The notes beneath the pieces were generated by a model. It was not told the origin of the DNA, did no database searches, and saw nothing but the letters and a program-made list of their open reading frames with translations. A DNA stretch of 11,692 nt from an uncultured Bacilli bacterium (GTDB lineage: Bacteria; Bacillota_I; Bacilli_A; RFN20; CAG-631): positions 1-11,692 of the forward strand of contig CAKPXW010000047.1 in NCBI GenBank assembly GCA_934202505.1, read 5' to 3'. Every line of letters starts with the position of its first letter. Within the stretch, counting starts at the first letter, position 1. The translations under genes were made by a program, and so were the position numbers. Below are positions 5,656-11,692 of the stretch, in pieces.

Positions 5656-6648
5656 TTAATTTTCTTTGATCTCTTTAATAACTTTTTCTTTAACTTCTTC
5701 CATAATTGAAGGATTTTCTTTTAAGAAATCCTTAGCTTTATCTTTTCCTTGTCCAATTTTTTCCCCATTATATTCAAACCAAGAGCCTGATTTATGAATT
5801 ATATCAAATTTAACTGCTAATTCTAATAGTTCAGCTTCTTGATTAATCCCTTTGCCATATGTAATTTCAACTACAGCACTTTTAAAAGGAGCCGCAACTT
5901 TATTTTTAACAACTTTTAATTTTACTTCATTTCCTATAACATTTTCACCATTTTTAATAGTATCGCCTCTTCTTACTTCAAGACGAACTGATGAATAAAA
6001 CTTTAAAGCTCTTCCTCCAGTAGTAGTTTCTGGATTTCCAAACATAATTCCTACTTTTTCTCTTAATTGGTTAATAAAAATAATGCTACATTCACTTTTA
6101 TTTAAAACTGCTGTTAATTTTCTTAAAGCTTTAGACATTAATCTTGCTTGTAAACCAACTTGGGCATCTCCCATTTCACCATTTAACTCAGCTTGAGGAA
6201 CTAAAGCAGCTACACTATCTACAACAATTAAGTCGATAGCTCCACTTCTTGCTAACATTTCTGTTATTTCTAAAGCTTGTTCTCCAGAATCTGGTTGAGA
6301 CAAAATAAGTTCATCAATATTTACTCCAAGATTTGCTGCATATACTGGATCAATAGCATGTTCTGCATCTATGAAAGCTGCTTTCCCACCTTTTTTTTGA
6401 ACTTCAGCAATTGCATGTAAAGCAAATGTAGTTTTACCTGAAGATTCAGGTCCATAAATTTCAATTACTCTTCCTTTTGGATAGCCACCAACTCCTAAAA
6501 TATAATCAAGAGCTATTGAGCCTGAAGGAATTACATCAACATCAACTTTACTTTTTTCACCAAGTCTCATTACTGAACCTTGTCCATAAGTTTTAACAAT
6601 TTGTTTTAATGTTTCTTCTAATGTTAGTTTTTCTTCTTTGCTTGCCAT
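5656..6648 (-). CDS. recA: Recombinase RecA
   Basis: ATP-dependent strand-exchange protein of homologous recombination and the co-protease of the SOS response. The 330 residues include the Walker A motif GPESSGKT (66-73), the FIDAEHAIDP stretch (about 91-100), Walker B LIVVDSVAALVP, the DNA-binding L1 region around GDAQVGLQARLMSKALRKL, and L2 around NQLREKVGIMFGNPETTTGG. The C-terminal tail is short, so the protein is below the 347 residues of B. subtilis. I chose ATG at 6648 because AGGAGG (6659-6664) sits ten bases before it; the open frame extends to 6690, but that extension would read through the ribosome binding site. The gene is last in pgsA-cinA-recA. No GAAC-N4-GTTC SOS box is visible upstream. 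Confidence 0.98.
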   Translation of the reverse strand: MASKEEKLTLEETLKQIVKTYGQGSVMRLGEKSKVDVDVIPSGSIALDYILGVGGYPKGRVIEIYGPESSGKTTFALHAIAEVQKKGGKAAFIDAEHAIDPVYAANLGVNIDELILSQPDSGEQALEITEMLARSGAIDLIVVDSVAALVPQAELNGEMGDAQVGLQARLMSKALRKLTAVLNKSECSIIFINQLREKVGIMFGNPETTTGGRALKFYSSVRLEVRRGDTIKNGENVIGNEVKLKVVKNKVAAPFKSAVVEITYGKGINQEAELLELAVKFDIIHKSGSWFEYNGEKIGQGKDKAKDFLKENPSIMEEVKEKVIKEIKEN

Positions 6649-6679
6649 ATTTCTATGTCCTCCTATTATACTATAGTGT

Positions 6680-7147
6680 TTAGTTTTCAATATTCTTATT
6701 TATTAAAGCTAAAATTTTATTTTTCCCATCTTCTATGCATTGGTTTCTTATTTCTTTTCTATTTCCTTTATAAACATTCTTAAATGTGTATATTTTATCT
6801 TTTATAACAATACAACTATATACAAGTCCAACCTCTTTATTTTCACTTGGTAATGGGCCTGCATTGCCTGTAAAAGAAATCGCTATATCACTTGAAAATT
6901 TTTCCTGTACTTTTAAAGCCATTAAACATGCCATTTCTTTTGAAACAGCTCCATATTTTTCAAGTATTGTTTTACCATCTAATAATATTTCCTTAGCTTT
7001 GTCCATATAAGTAACATAAGCTCCAACAAGTACTTTGCTTGCCCCTGATACATCAACGATACTACTTGCAAATAAGCCACCCGTTAAAGATTCACAACTA
7101 GCTATCGTTAACTTTCTTTTAGTTAACTCTTTAACTAATTCTTCCAT
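6680..7147 (-). CDS. cinA: CinA C-terminal domain protein, nicotinamide-nucleotide amidase (PncC-like)
   Basis: A stand-alone CinA C-terminal domain; proteins of this family (PncC) deamidate nicotinamide mononucleotide to nicotinate mononucleotide in pyridine-nucleotide recycling. The 155 residues carry the family motifs TIASCESLTGGLFAS (about 14-28), GAYVTYMDKAKEILL, YGAVSKEMA and IAISFTGNAGP. The N-terminal MoaB-like domain of full CinA (about 410 residues in B. subtilis) is absent, so pncC may be the better name. The ATG at 7147 lies three bases after the pgsA stop, with no clear ribosome binding site, which implies coupling to pgsA. The recA start follows 31 bases after its stop; cinA-recA linkage is the classical arrangement in Firmicutes and streptococci. 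Confidence 0.9.
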   Translation of the reverse strand: MEELVKELTKRKLTIASCESLTGGLFASSIVDVSGASKVLVGAYVTYMDKAKEILLDGKTILEKYGAVSKEMACLMALKVQEKFSSDIAISFTGNAGPLPSENKEVGLVYSCIVIKDKIYTFKNVYKGNRKEIRNQCIEDGKNKILALINKNIEN

Positions 7148-7150
7148 AAT

Positions 7151-7804
7151 TTAATCAATATATTGTTTCATTGCTTTAAAATACATAACTCCACTAATTA
7201 AAGCAAACAATCCTCCTAGAAATACAAAAATTAAACCAATTAAATATACTATATTATTTGTAGTTCCAAAAAGTAAGATTAAGATGCCTGGCATTAAAGT
7301 TGCTGTTTTTAATTTTCCCCAAATCATTGCAGGAACAACAACTCCTTTTTTTAATGCTTGCATTCTTAAAGCATCTACAAATAAATCTCTTGCAATTGTT
7401 ATTATTGCTAAAATACAAGAAACAAGTTGAATGTACATCAAATAAGAAGACACATCTCTTTCTTTAGTAAAAAATCCAAAAGCCATTAAAGAAATTAAAG
7501 TAGTATTTACTAATAATTTATCTGCAAGTGGATCCATAATTTTCCCATAATCTGTAACTATATTTAATCTTCTTGCCATATGTCCATCAATAAAATCAGT
7601 AATCGAGGCAAAGGCAAATAATATAGCTATTATTATTTGATTAATAGTCAAATAATTATTTCCATTTCTAAACAAAACATAATCTGTTTTTAATCCACAT
7701 CTATTTGCTAAAGTGTATAAAACAAAAACAATTAGTACAAGTGGAACGCAAAACATTCTAATTGTTGTTAATTTATTTGGAGTATTCATTTCTTTAAATT
7801 TCAT
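7151..7804 (-). CDS. pgsA: CDP-diacylglycerol-glycerol-3-phosphate 3-phosphatidyltransferase
   Basis: Membrane enzyme that makes phosphatidylglycerol phosphate, the committed step to phosphatidylglycerol and cardiolipin. The 217-residue protein has the complete CDP-alcohol phosphatidyltransferase motif: D70, D73-G74, A77-R78, G87, D91 and D95 in the pattern D-x2-DG-x2-AR-x8-G-x3-D-x3-D. The N-terminal NKLTTIRM at 10-17 is typical of PgsA, and several hydrophobic segments (about 17-33, 53-70, 95-112, 120-140, 165-208) fit membrane helices. An insertion of about 20 residues follows the first helix. I chose ATG at 7804 because AAGGTG (7811-7816) lies six bases upstream; the in-frame GTG at 7813 is part of that site. 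It heads pgsA-cinA-recA. Confidence 0.93.
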   Translation of the reverse strand: MKFKEMNTPNKLTTIRMFCVPLVLIVFVLYTLANRCGLKTDYVLFRNGNNYLTINQIIIAILFAFASITDFIDGHMARRLNIVTDYGKIMDPLADKLLVNTTLISLMAFGFFTKERDVSSYLMYIQLVSCILAIITIARDLFVDALRMQALKKGVVVPAMIWGKLKTATLMPGILILLFGTTNNIVYLIGLIFVFLGGLFALISGVMYFKAMKQYID

Positions 7805-7830
7805 ATTCATCACCTTGACTTAACATACGA

Positions 7831-7839
7831 ATTATACCA
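7831..7839 (-). promoter_or_regulatory. Extended -10 promoter of pgsA-cinA-recA
   Basis: TGGTATAAT (7831-7839) is a perfect TGN-TATAAT extended -10 element, 14 bases before the pgsA ribosome binding site. There is no good -35 box, which an extended -10 can tolerate. It lies just past the rnpB terminator, where a new promoter is needed. Confidence 0.7.
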
Positions 7840-7840
7840 T

Positions 7841-7860
7841 ATTTATTTTTTTAAATAAAT
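7841..7860. repeat. Perfect 8-bp inverted repeat over the pgsA -35 region
   Basis: ATTTATTT and AAATAAAT flank TTTT. The repeat sits directly upstream of the extended -10 box of pgsA, over the space where a -35 box would lie, and its outer end runs into the T-rich tail of the rnpB terminator. It could be an operator, but A/T-only repeats of this size are common by chance at this composition. Confidence 0.35.
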
Positions 7861-7887
7861 AAAAAAAATATGCATTGATGCATATTT
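7857..7887 (-). terminator. Intrinsic terminator of rnpB
   Basis: AAATATGCA and TGCATATTT form a perfect nine-pair stem with a TCAA loop (7866-7887), followed on the minus strand by a run of T. It lies nine bases beyond the last paired base of the RNase P RNA. A-rich flanks on the other side mean it could also work weakly in the opposite direction. Confidence 0.8.
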
Positions 7888-7896
7888 TATATAAAA

Positions 7897-8223
7897 CAAA
7901 TCAAAATAAGCCATGTGCTGTCTAGGATGATCATTTATCTATGCTTTCGCATCCTACTTGAAATTCTAATTCTTCCTTGTAGACTCCTCTACCAAATTTG
8001 AGTTTCTCGCTTGTGGAGCTTACCTCGTTTCATCTATTTGTTTCCAAATAGCTCGTCTCTGTGGCGCTTTATCGTCAAGCCATAGTTTCCCTTAGGCTTT
8101 TCCTTCGTCGTCTATTACTAGCCCACCCTTATTTATTAAAATGGCACAATCACTACAGGCATCACAGCCTGTGCGAGCATGGACTTTCCTCTCATTTAAA
8201 ATGAGCGATCATCTTTTGATTTG
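7897..8223 (-). ncRNA. rnpB: RNase P RNA, bacterial B type, compact
   Basis: Catalytic RNA that trims the 5' leader of tRNA precursors. The conserved core is unmistakable on the minus strand: GAGGAAAGTCCATGCTCGCA near the 5' end, GCCTGTAGTG after it, GCGCCACAGAGACG and GAGAAACTCAAATTTGGTAG in the middle, then AGATAAATGATCATCC and ACATGGCTTA near the 3' end. Ends are set by P1: CAAATCAAAA (8214-8223) pairs with TTTTGATTTG (7897-7906). P2 pairs GATGATC with GATCATC, and CTCATTTTAAATGAG forms P3. At about 327 bases it is shorter than the roughly 400-base B. subtilis RNA; the stretch between P2 and the 3' ACATGGCTTA is very short, so helix P19 is probably missing. Its first 28 bases overlap the end of gpsB. 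It is probably produced by processing or from a promoter inside gpsB. Confidence 0.95.
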
Positions 8224-8564
8224 CTTTCTAACAATGTTTTTAAATCTACAACCATATTTTCCAAATTTGATATTCGTTTTAAAACCTCAACATTACTTTG
8301 GCCATCAATATAATTGCTTCTAACACTACTACCTGCTTTAATAGTCGTTAAACTAATTTGTAAAGAAGCAATGTCAGCATCTTTTTTAGAAATATCTTTT
8401 TCTAGTTGCAAAATTTTTTTATTAGCATTTTCAAGTTCATTTTCAAGATGGATAACTTCTTCATTTATTTTGTCAAGATATGTGTCAACTTCAATTGCAT
8501 CATAGCCAATTTGCTTTTTAGTAAAGTCTTTTTTATATATCTTTTCTGAAAGTTTTCTATCCAT
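8196..8564 (-). CDS. gpsB: Cell division protein GpsB (DivIVA-like coiled-coil)
   Basis: GpsB is a small adaptor that moves class A penicillin-binding proteins between the side wall and the septum. The 122 residues show the DivIVA-type N-terminal domain (KLSEKIYKKDFTKKQIGYDA at 4-23, then EVDTYLDKINEEV), a coiled coil (about 38-75), a linker, and the C-terminal trimerisation helix VEVLKRISNLENMV. It then runs about 17 residues further (to KSKDDRSF) than B. subtilis GpsB, and these codons make up the 5' end of rnpB. I chose ATG at 8564, which fits the family start; the open frame also has GTG at 8576. The ribosome binding site is weak (GTGGGTG). gpsB next to rnpB is conserved in Firmicutes, and its partner PBP1 is encoded divergently close by. 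Confidence 0.93.
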   Translation of the reverse strand: MDRKLSEKIYKKDFTKKQIGYDAIEVDTYLDKINEEVIHLENELENANKKILQLEKDISKKDADIASLQISLTTIKAGSSVRSNYIDGQSNVEVLKRISNLENMVVDLKTLLESKSKDDRSF

Positions 8565-8594
8565 ATTTACACCCACTTTCTAAAATGCAAATTC

Positions 8595-8603
8595 ATTTTA
8601 CCA
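8595..8603 (-). promoter_or_regulatory. Extended -10 promoter of gpsB-rnpB
   Basis: TGGTAAAAT (8595-8603) on the minus strand is an extended -10 element, 31 bases before the gpsB ATG, with no clear -35 box. It faces away from the recU promoter; the two -10 boxes lie 26 bases apart. Confidence 0.55.
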
Positions 8604-8626
8604 TTTTTTAGAAAAAAAATATAGTG

Positions 8627-8632
8627 TATAAT
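8627..8632 (+). promoter_or_regulatory. -10 box of the recU-PBP1 promoter
   Basis: A perfect TATAAT at 8627-8632 lies 56 bases before the recU ATG. The region 17 bases upstream is a run of T (8604-8609), which is at best a poor -35 box. The leader has a possible hairpin: ACCAAA near 8641 can pair with TTTGGT near 8667, just before the recU ribosome binding site TAGGTG. Confidence 0.55.
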
Positions 8633-8688
8633 AGTTATAAACCAAAAAAAAATGATAAAAATAACTTTGGTGATAAGTAGGTGAAAAA

Positions 8689-9246
8689 ATGATTAACTAT
8701 CCAACTAAAAAAGTTAGTAATTATCCAAAAAAAAATATGAATAATGCAAATCGTGGCATGGCTCTTGAAGATATGATTAATCGTTCTAATGAATATTATA
8801 AAAATCACAACATTGCCTATGTCAATAAACGACCTACAGGTATAAAAGTATTAAAAACAATGGAAAATTATAAAATTACTGAAGCGGTATTTTTAGCTCC
8901 AAGTACACTTGATTATGTTGGAGTTTATCAAGGATGCTATTTAGACTTTGAAGCCAAAGAAACTACATCAACCAAAGGGTTTATGCTAGCTAATATTGCT
9001 ATGCATCAAATAAACGCTATGGAAAACATTTTAAAATATGGTGGAATTACTTTCGCTATCATTTTTTTTAAAGCATTTAATAGTATTTATCTTATCGATG
9101 GTCAAATTCTTGTTGATATATATAAAAACGAAAGTAAAATTATCCCCTATGAGAAAATAAAAGAAATCGGGCATTTGATCAATGAAGGATATAATATTCC
9201 TTGTGACTATATAAAAGTTGTCAAAGAAGTATATCTTGAAAAATAA
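8689..9246 (+). CDS. recU: Holliday junction resolvase RecU
   Basis: RecU cuts four-way DNA junctions at the end of homologous recombination and helps chromosome segregation in Firmicutes. The 185 residues match the family throughout: NRGMALEDMINRSNEYY at 21-37, KRPTGIKV, then the nuclease centre with D75 (STLDY), E88 and K90 in LDFEAKET, and HQINAMENILKYGGITFAII. The C-terminal GYNIPCDYIKVVKEVYL matches the usual GYxPxIDYIK ending. The ATG at 8689 has a TAGGTG site. It is the first gene of a recU-PBP1 operon, as in B. subtilis and many relatives, and its last codons overlap the start of the penicillin-binding protein gene. Confidence 0.97.
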   Translation: MINYPTKKVSNYPKKNMNNANRGMALEDMINRSNEYYKNHNIAYVNKRPTGIKVLKTMENYKITEAVFLAPSTLDYVGVYQGCYLDFEAKETTSTKGFMLANIAMHQINAMENILKYGGITFAIIFFKAFNSIYLIDGQILVDIYKNESKIIPYEKIKEIGHLINEGYNIPCDYIKVVKEVYLEK

Positions 9247-11575
9247 GATTAAGAAAATTTTATTTACTGTCACCAACTTTTTTTTCATATTAATACTTCT
9301 AATTAGCATTGGAAGTAGTATTTATATGACTTTAAGTATTAAAAACACTCCTGAACTTGAAATTAAAAAAATTGATAAAAAAATTTCTTCTAAAATATAT
9401 GATAATAATAATACTTTAGTAAAACAACTTTCACTTGAAGATTATAAGGATATTGTCTATGATGACCTTCCTGATGTTTTTATTAATGCTTTACTTTCTT
9501 GTGAAGATACAAGATTTTTTATGCATGATGGAATAGATATTCCTCGTTTAATTTCTGCTTTAAAAGAGGATGTGTTATCTATGTCTTTTAAACAAGGAGC
9601 TTCAACACTAACTCAACAACTAGCTAAAAATATGTTTTTATCAAAAGATAAAACTATTTCAAGAAAAATAAAAGAATACTATTTAACAAAAAAACTTGAA
9701 AGAATATATTCTAAAGAAGATATTTTAGTTTTTTATTGTAATTATATTTGCTTTGATGGTGTAAATAATGGTATTGAAAGTGCTGCACATAAATTTTTCA
9801 ATAAATCAATTAAAAATGTTTCTTTACCAGAAGCAGCTCTTTTAGCAGGTATTGTTAATTTACCTACCATTTATAATCCATTTACCCATCCTGAAAAAGC
9901 TAATGATAGAAAAAACACTGTACTTTCAATGATGTATAAAAATGGATATATCAATAAAACTCAATATGAACATGCCTATAATGTAAATATTAAAGATATT
10001 TTATATTATAAAGTTGATAATAAAAACACCTATCCATATCAAGCCTATATCGATATTGTTTACCAACAAGTAAAAGAAAAAACTGGATATGATATATACC
10101 AAGTTCCTATGGAAATATATACTTATATGGACACTTCTTTACAAAAAGTTATCGATAATATCCAAAGTGGAAAAGATAATAACATTATTTTTAATAATGA
10201 TTTAATGCAATTTGCTTCAGCCATCATTGATAATAGTAATGGCGCTCTTATTGCAAGTTTTGGAGGGAGAAACTATTTAGGGCAAAAATTATATAATCGA
10301 GCCTATTCAATGCTTAAGCAACCTGCAAGTACAATAAAAGTAATATTAGAATATGCTTTAGCTTTTGAATATCTTAATTGGTCAAATAAACAAATTTTAA
10401 AAGACATTCCTATTAATTATCCAAATAGTTCTTTAAAAATAAATAATGTGGATAACACTTATATGGGAGATATTTATATTAGTGATGCTCTTGGCTATTC
10501 AAGAAACACTACAGCAATTTCTACTCTTGAAAAAGTAATTGATAAAATTGGTTTACAAAATGTCATAAATTATTTAAAAGAATTAAATTTGATGGATGAT
10601 GGTTCTTTTTCATATTCCTATGGACTTGGAGGATTTACATATGGTGTTAATATGGTAAACTTAGCTGCCTCTTATTCAATGATTGCAAGAATGGGAACAT
10701 ATATTGAGCCTTTAACCATTAAATCAATAAAATTATTAGATGGATCAAATGAAATTATTAATTTTACTCCTTTAAAGAAAAAAATTTTAGATGAAACTTC
10801 TTGCTATTTATTAACTGACTGTTTGCTACAAGTAATGGATAATAATATATGGAACATTAAAGCATGTAAAGCAGATAATGTTATCATGGTAGGAAAAACT
10901 GGAACAAGCAGTTTTGATAAAAAAACTATAAAAGAATTTAATTATCCTGAAAAAGCAGCTAAAGATCGTTTACTTGCTAGCTATAGTGTTGATTATACCA
11001 TTGCTAGTTGGAGTGGTTTTGATGAAACTTTAAAAGATAAAAAAACTTATTTTTATAATAATTCTTATGAAAACAATTTAGTTAAAAAATTTAATAAATA
11101 TATTTTTTCTTTAATTAATGCTAAAAATATTACTTTTAAAATTCCATATGGACTTGAACAATGCAATATTGTTAAAGGAAGTAATAATATTCTTTCTACC
11201 TTACAAGTTGAAAAAGACTATCAAGAAAAAGCACTTTTTAAAAGTAATAGTTTACCAAATGAATATTTTAAAGAAATATTAATTCAAGATATGGTAAATT
11301 TTGACTATTTTGTTTTAGAAGACAATATTAACTTTTTTATAAACAACTATGATAATGTAGTAAAATACAATACAATTTATGATTATGAAAAAGCAATTGG
11401 TGGAAAAAATATTTATATTGATATTTATCAAAACAATAATTTTATAGAAACATTGTTAGTAAATGAAAATATACTTTCATATCCTATAAATGAAAAAAGT
11501 AATTATCAATTTGATATTTACTTTCGCTTTAAAAATGGGATCAACAAAGGTCCTATAAGCACTATTTCTTTTTAA
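9236..11575 (+). CDS. ponA: Class A penicillin-binding protein 1 (glycosyltransferase and transpeptidase)
   Basis: Bifunctional peptidoglycan synthase that polymerises lipid II and cross-links the peptides outside the membrane. With the TTG start at 9236 it has 779 residues: a basic start, a membrane anchor (about 8-33), a GT51 domain with catalytic E90 in CEDTRFFMHDGID and GASTLTQQLAKN further on, and a transpeptidase domain with all three motifs: STIK at 365-368 (S365 is the acylated serine), SRN at 422-424 and KTG at 554-556. From about residue 625 follows a tail of roughly 150 residues without a motif I recognise; its end looks beta-rich, but no PASTA repeat is seen. TTG at 9236 has AAAGAAG six bases before it and overlaps recU by 11 bases; another TTG at 9218 is possible. 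Its partner GpsB is encoded next to it. Confidence 0.95.
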   Translation: MKNKIKKILFTVTNFFFILILLISIGSSIYMTLSIKNTPELEIKKIDKKISSKIYDNNNTLVKQLSLEDYKDIVYDDLPDVFINALLSCEDTRFFMHDGIDIPRLISALKEDVLSMSFKQGASTLTQQLAKNMFLSKDKTISRKIKEYYLTKKLERIYSKEDILVFYCNYICFDGVNNGIESAAHKFFNKSIKNVSLPEAALLAGIVNLPTIYNPFTHPEKANDRKNTVLSMMYKNGYINKTQYEHAYNVNIKDILYYKVDNKNTYPYQAYIDIVYQQVKEKTGYDIYQVPMEIYTYMDTSLQKVIDNIQSGKDNNIIFNNDLMQFASAIIDNSNGALIASFGGRNYLGQKLYNRAYSMLKQPASTIKVILEYALAFEYLNWSNKQILKDIPINYPNSSLKINNVDNTYMGDIYISDALGYSRNTTAISTLEKVIDKIGLQNVINYLKELNLMDDGSFSYSYGLGGFTYGVNMVNLAASYSMIARMGTYIEPLTIKSIKLLDGSNEIINFTPLKKKILDETSCYLLTDCLLQVMDNNIWNIKACKADNVIMVGKTGTSSFDKKTIKEFNYPEKAAKDRLLASYSVDYTIASWSGFDETLKDKKTYFYNNSYENNLVKKFNKYIFSLINAKNITFKIPYGLEQCNIVKGSNNILSTLQVEKDYQEKALFKSNSLPNEYFKEILIQDMVNFDYFVLEDNINFFINNYDNVVKYNTIYDYEKAIGGKNIYIDIYQNNNFIETLLVNENILSYPINEKSNYQFDIYFRFKNGINKGPISTISF

Positions 11576-11692
11576 TAATTGTCTTTATTACACCTATCTT
11601 TTAAAGCACATTTATCACATTCAGGATGAATTGCTTTACAAAAATATCTACCAAAAAAGATTATACTATGATGCATTTGAATCCATTTATCC
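11572..11692 (-). CDS. nth: Endonuclease III, C-terminal end (cut by window edge)
   Basis: The last 39 codons of a DNA glycosylase/AP lyase that removes oxidised pyrimidines. The visible part reads WIQMHHSIIFFGRYFCKAIH and ends in a cluster of four cysteines spaced C-x6-C-x2-C-x5-C, the [4Fe-4S] ligand pattern of the Nth/MutY family. HHSIIFFGRYFC corresponds to the conserved HHWLILHGRYxC of Nth. The stop TAA overlaps the stop of the penicillin-binding protein gene by four bases, tail to tail, and no terminator is seen between them. nth lies close to ponA and recU in B. subtilis too. MutY shares the cluster, but this helix fits Nth better. Confidence 0.88.
   Translation of the reverse strand, partial: DKWIQMHHSIIFFGRYFCKAIHPECDKCALKDRCNKDNY

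Noticed and set aside
6665..6670. TATAAT on the minus strand directly before recA
   Set aside because: It touches the recA ribosome binding site, so a transcript starting seven bases downstream would lose that site. The possible -35 TTGAAA is only 14 bases away.
6649..6690. N-terminal extension of RecA by 14 residues
   Set aside because: The extension would translate through the AGGAGG at 6659-6664, and RecA homologues start near MASKEE. The ATG at 6648 is the supported start.
8141..8323. Plus-strand frame antisense to rnpB and gpsB
   Set aside because: Most of it is the complement of RNase P RNA, so it is not a protein gene.
9031..9309. Minus-strand frame antisense to recU and the PBP start
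   Set aside because: It is a Phe/Ile-rich shadow of AT-rich coding sequence without a ribosome binding site.
1..11692. Alternative genetic code with TGA as Trp, because no gene ends in TGA
   Set aside because: Trp is encoded by TGG, all proteins are full length without in-frame TGA, and twelve or so stops are too few to exclude TGA use.
1..11692. CRISPR array, insertion sequence, prophage, tRNA or toxin-antitoxin pair
   Set aside because: No regularly spaced repeats, transposase motifs, tRNA-like folds or small gene pairs could be supported on either strand.

Overview
The window (about 70% A+T) looks like the chromosome of a low-GC, Gram-positive bacterium of the Bacilli/Erysipelotrichia type, probably a gut or host-associated lineage close to the Mollicutes. 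It is not a true mollicute: it encodes a bifunctional penicillin-binding protein, GpsB and SpoVS. Evidence for the placement is a B-type RNase P RNA, RecU, RNase Y, YmdB, SpoVS and AGGAGG-like ribosome binding sites. TGG codes for Trp and all readable genes stop with TAA or TAG.

Layout. From 1 to about 8564 every gene is on the minus strand, so transcription runs right to left. (i) 1-1469: a PIG-L deacetylase and a GPH-type sugar cation symporter (cut by the window edge) form a two-gene operon with its own promoter. (ii) 1574-2710: rpsF-ssb-rpsR, with promoter, a leader hairpin and a terminator. (iii) 2789-5554: rny-ymdB-spoVS, an RNA decay/development operon. A strong hairpin buries the spoVS ribosome binding site. 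(iv) 5590-7839: pgsA-cinA(pncC)-recA, with promoter and terminator. (v) 7857-8603: gpsB and the RNase P RNA gene rnpB, whose 5' end overlaps the end of gpsB. From 8627 rightward, recU and a class A penicillin-binding protein form a plus-strand operon. It converges on nth (endonuclease III), of which only the C-terminal iron-sulfur end is in the window.

How the genes fit together. Most of the window is core genome: translation and replication (S6, SSB, S18), mRNA decay (RNase Y, YmdB), recombination (RecA, RecU), tRNA maturation (RNase P), membrane lipid synthesis (PgsA) and septal wall synthesis (GpsB, PBP1). These modules (rpsF-ssb-rpsR; pgsA-cinA-recA-rny-ymdB-spoVS; gpsB-rnpB; recU-ponA-nth) are known from Bacillus subtilis and relatives, but here they lie close together. 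The deacetylase/transporter pair is the only accessory-looking part.

I see no mobile element, CRISPR array, phage gene or clearly new protein system. The interesting signals are regulatory and architectural: the hairpin hiding the spoVS start, the gpsB/rnpB overlap, the interleaved divergent promoters between gpsB and recU, the rpsF leader hairpin and the unassigned C-terminal tail of the penicillin-binding protein. There is no gene-free stretch longer than 300 bases once rnpB is counted.
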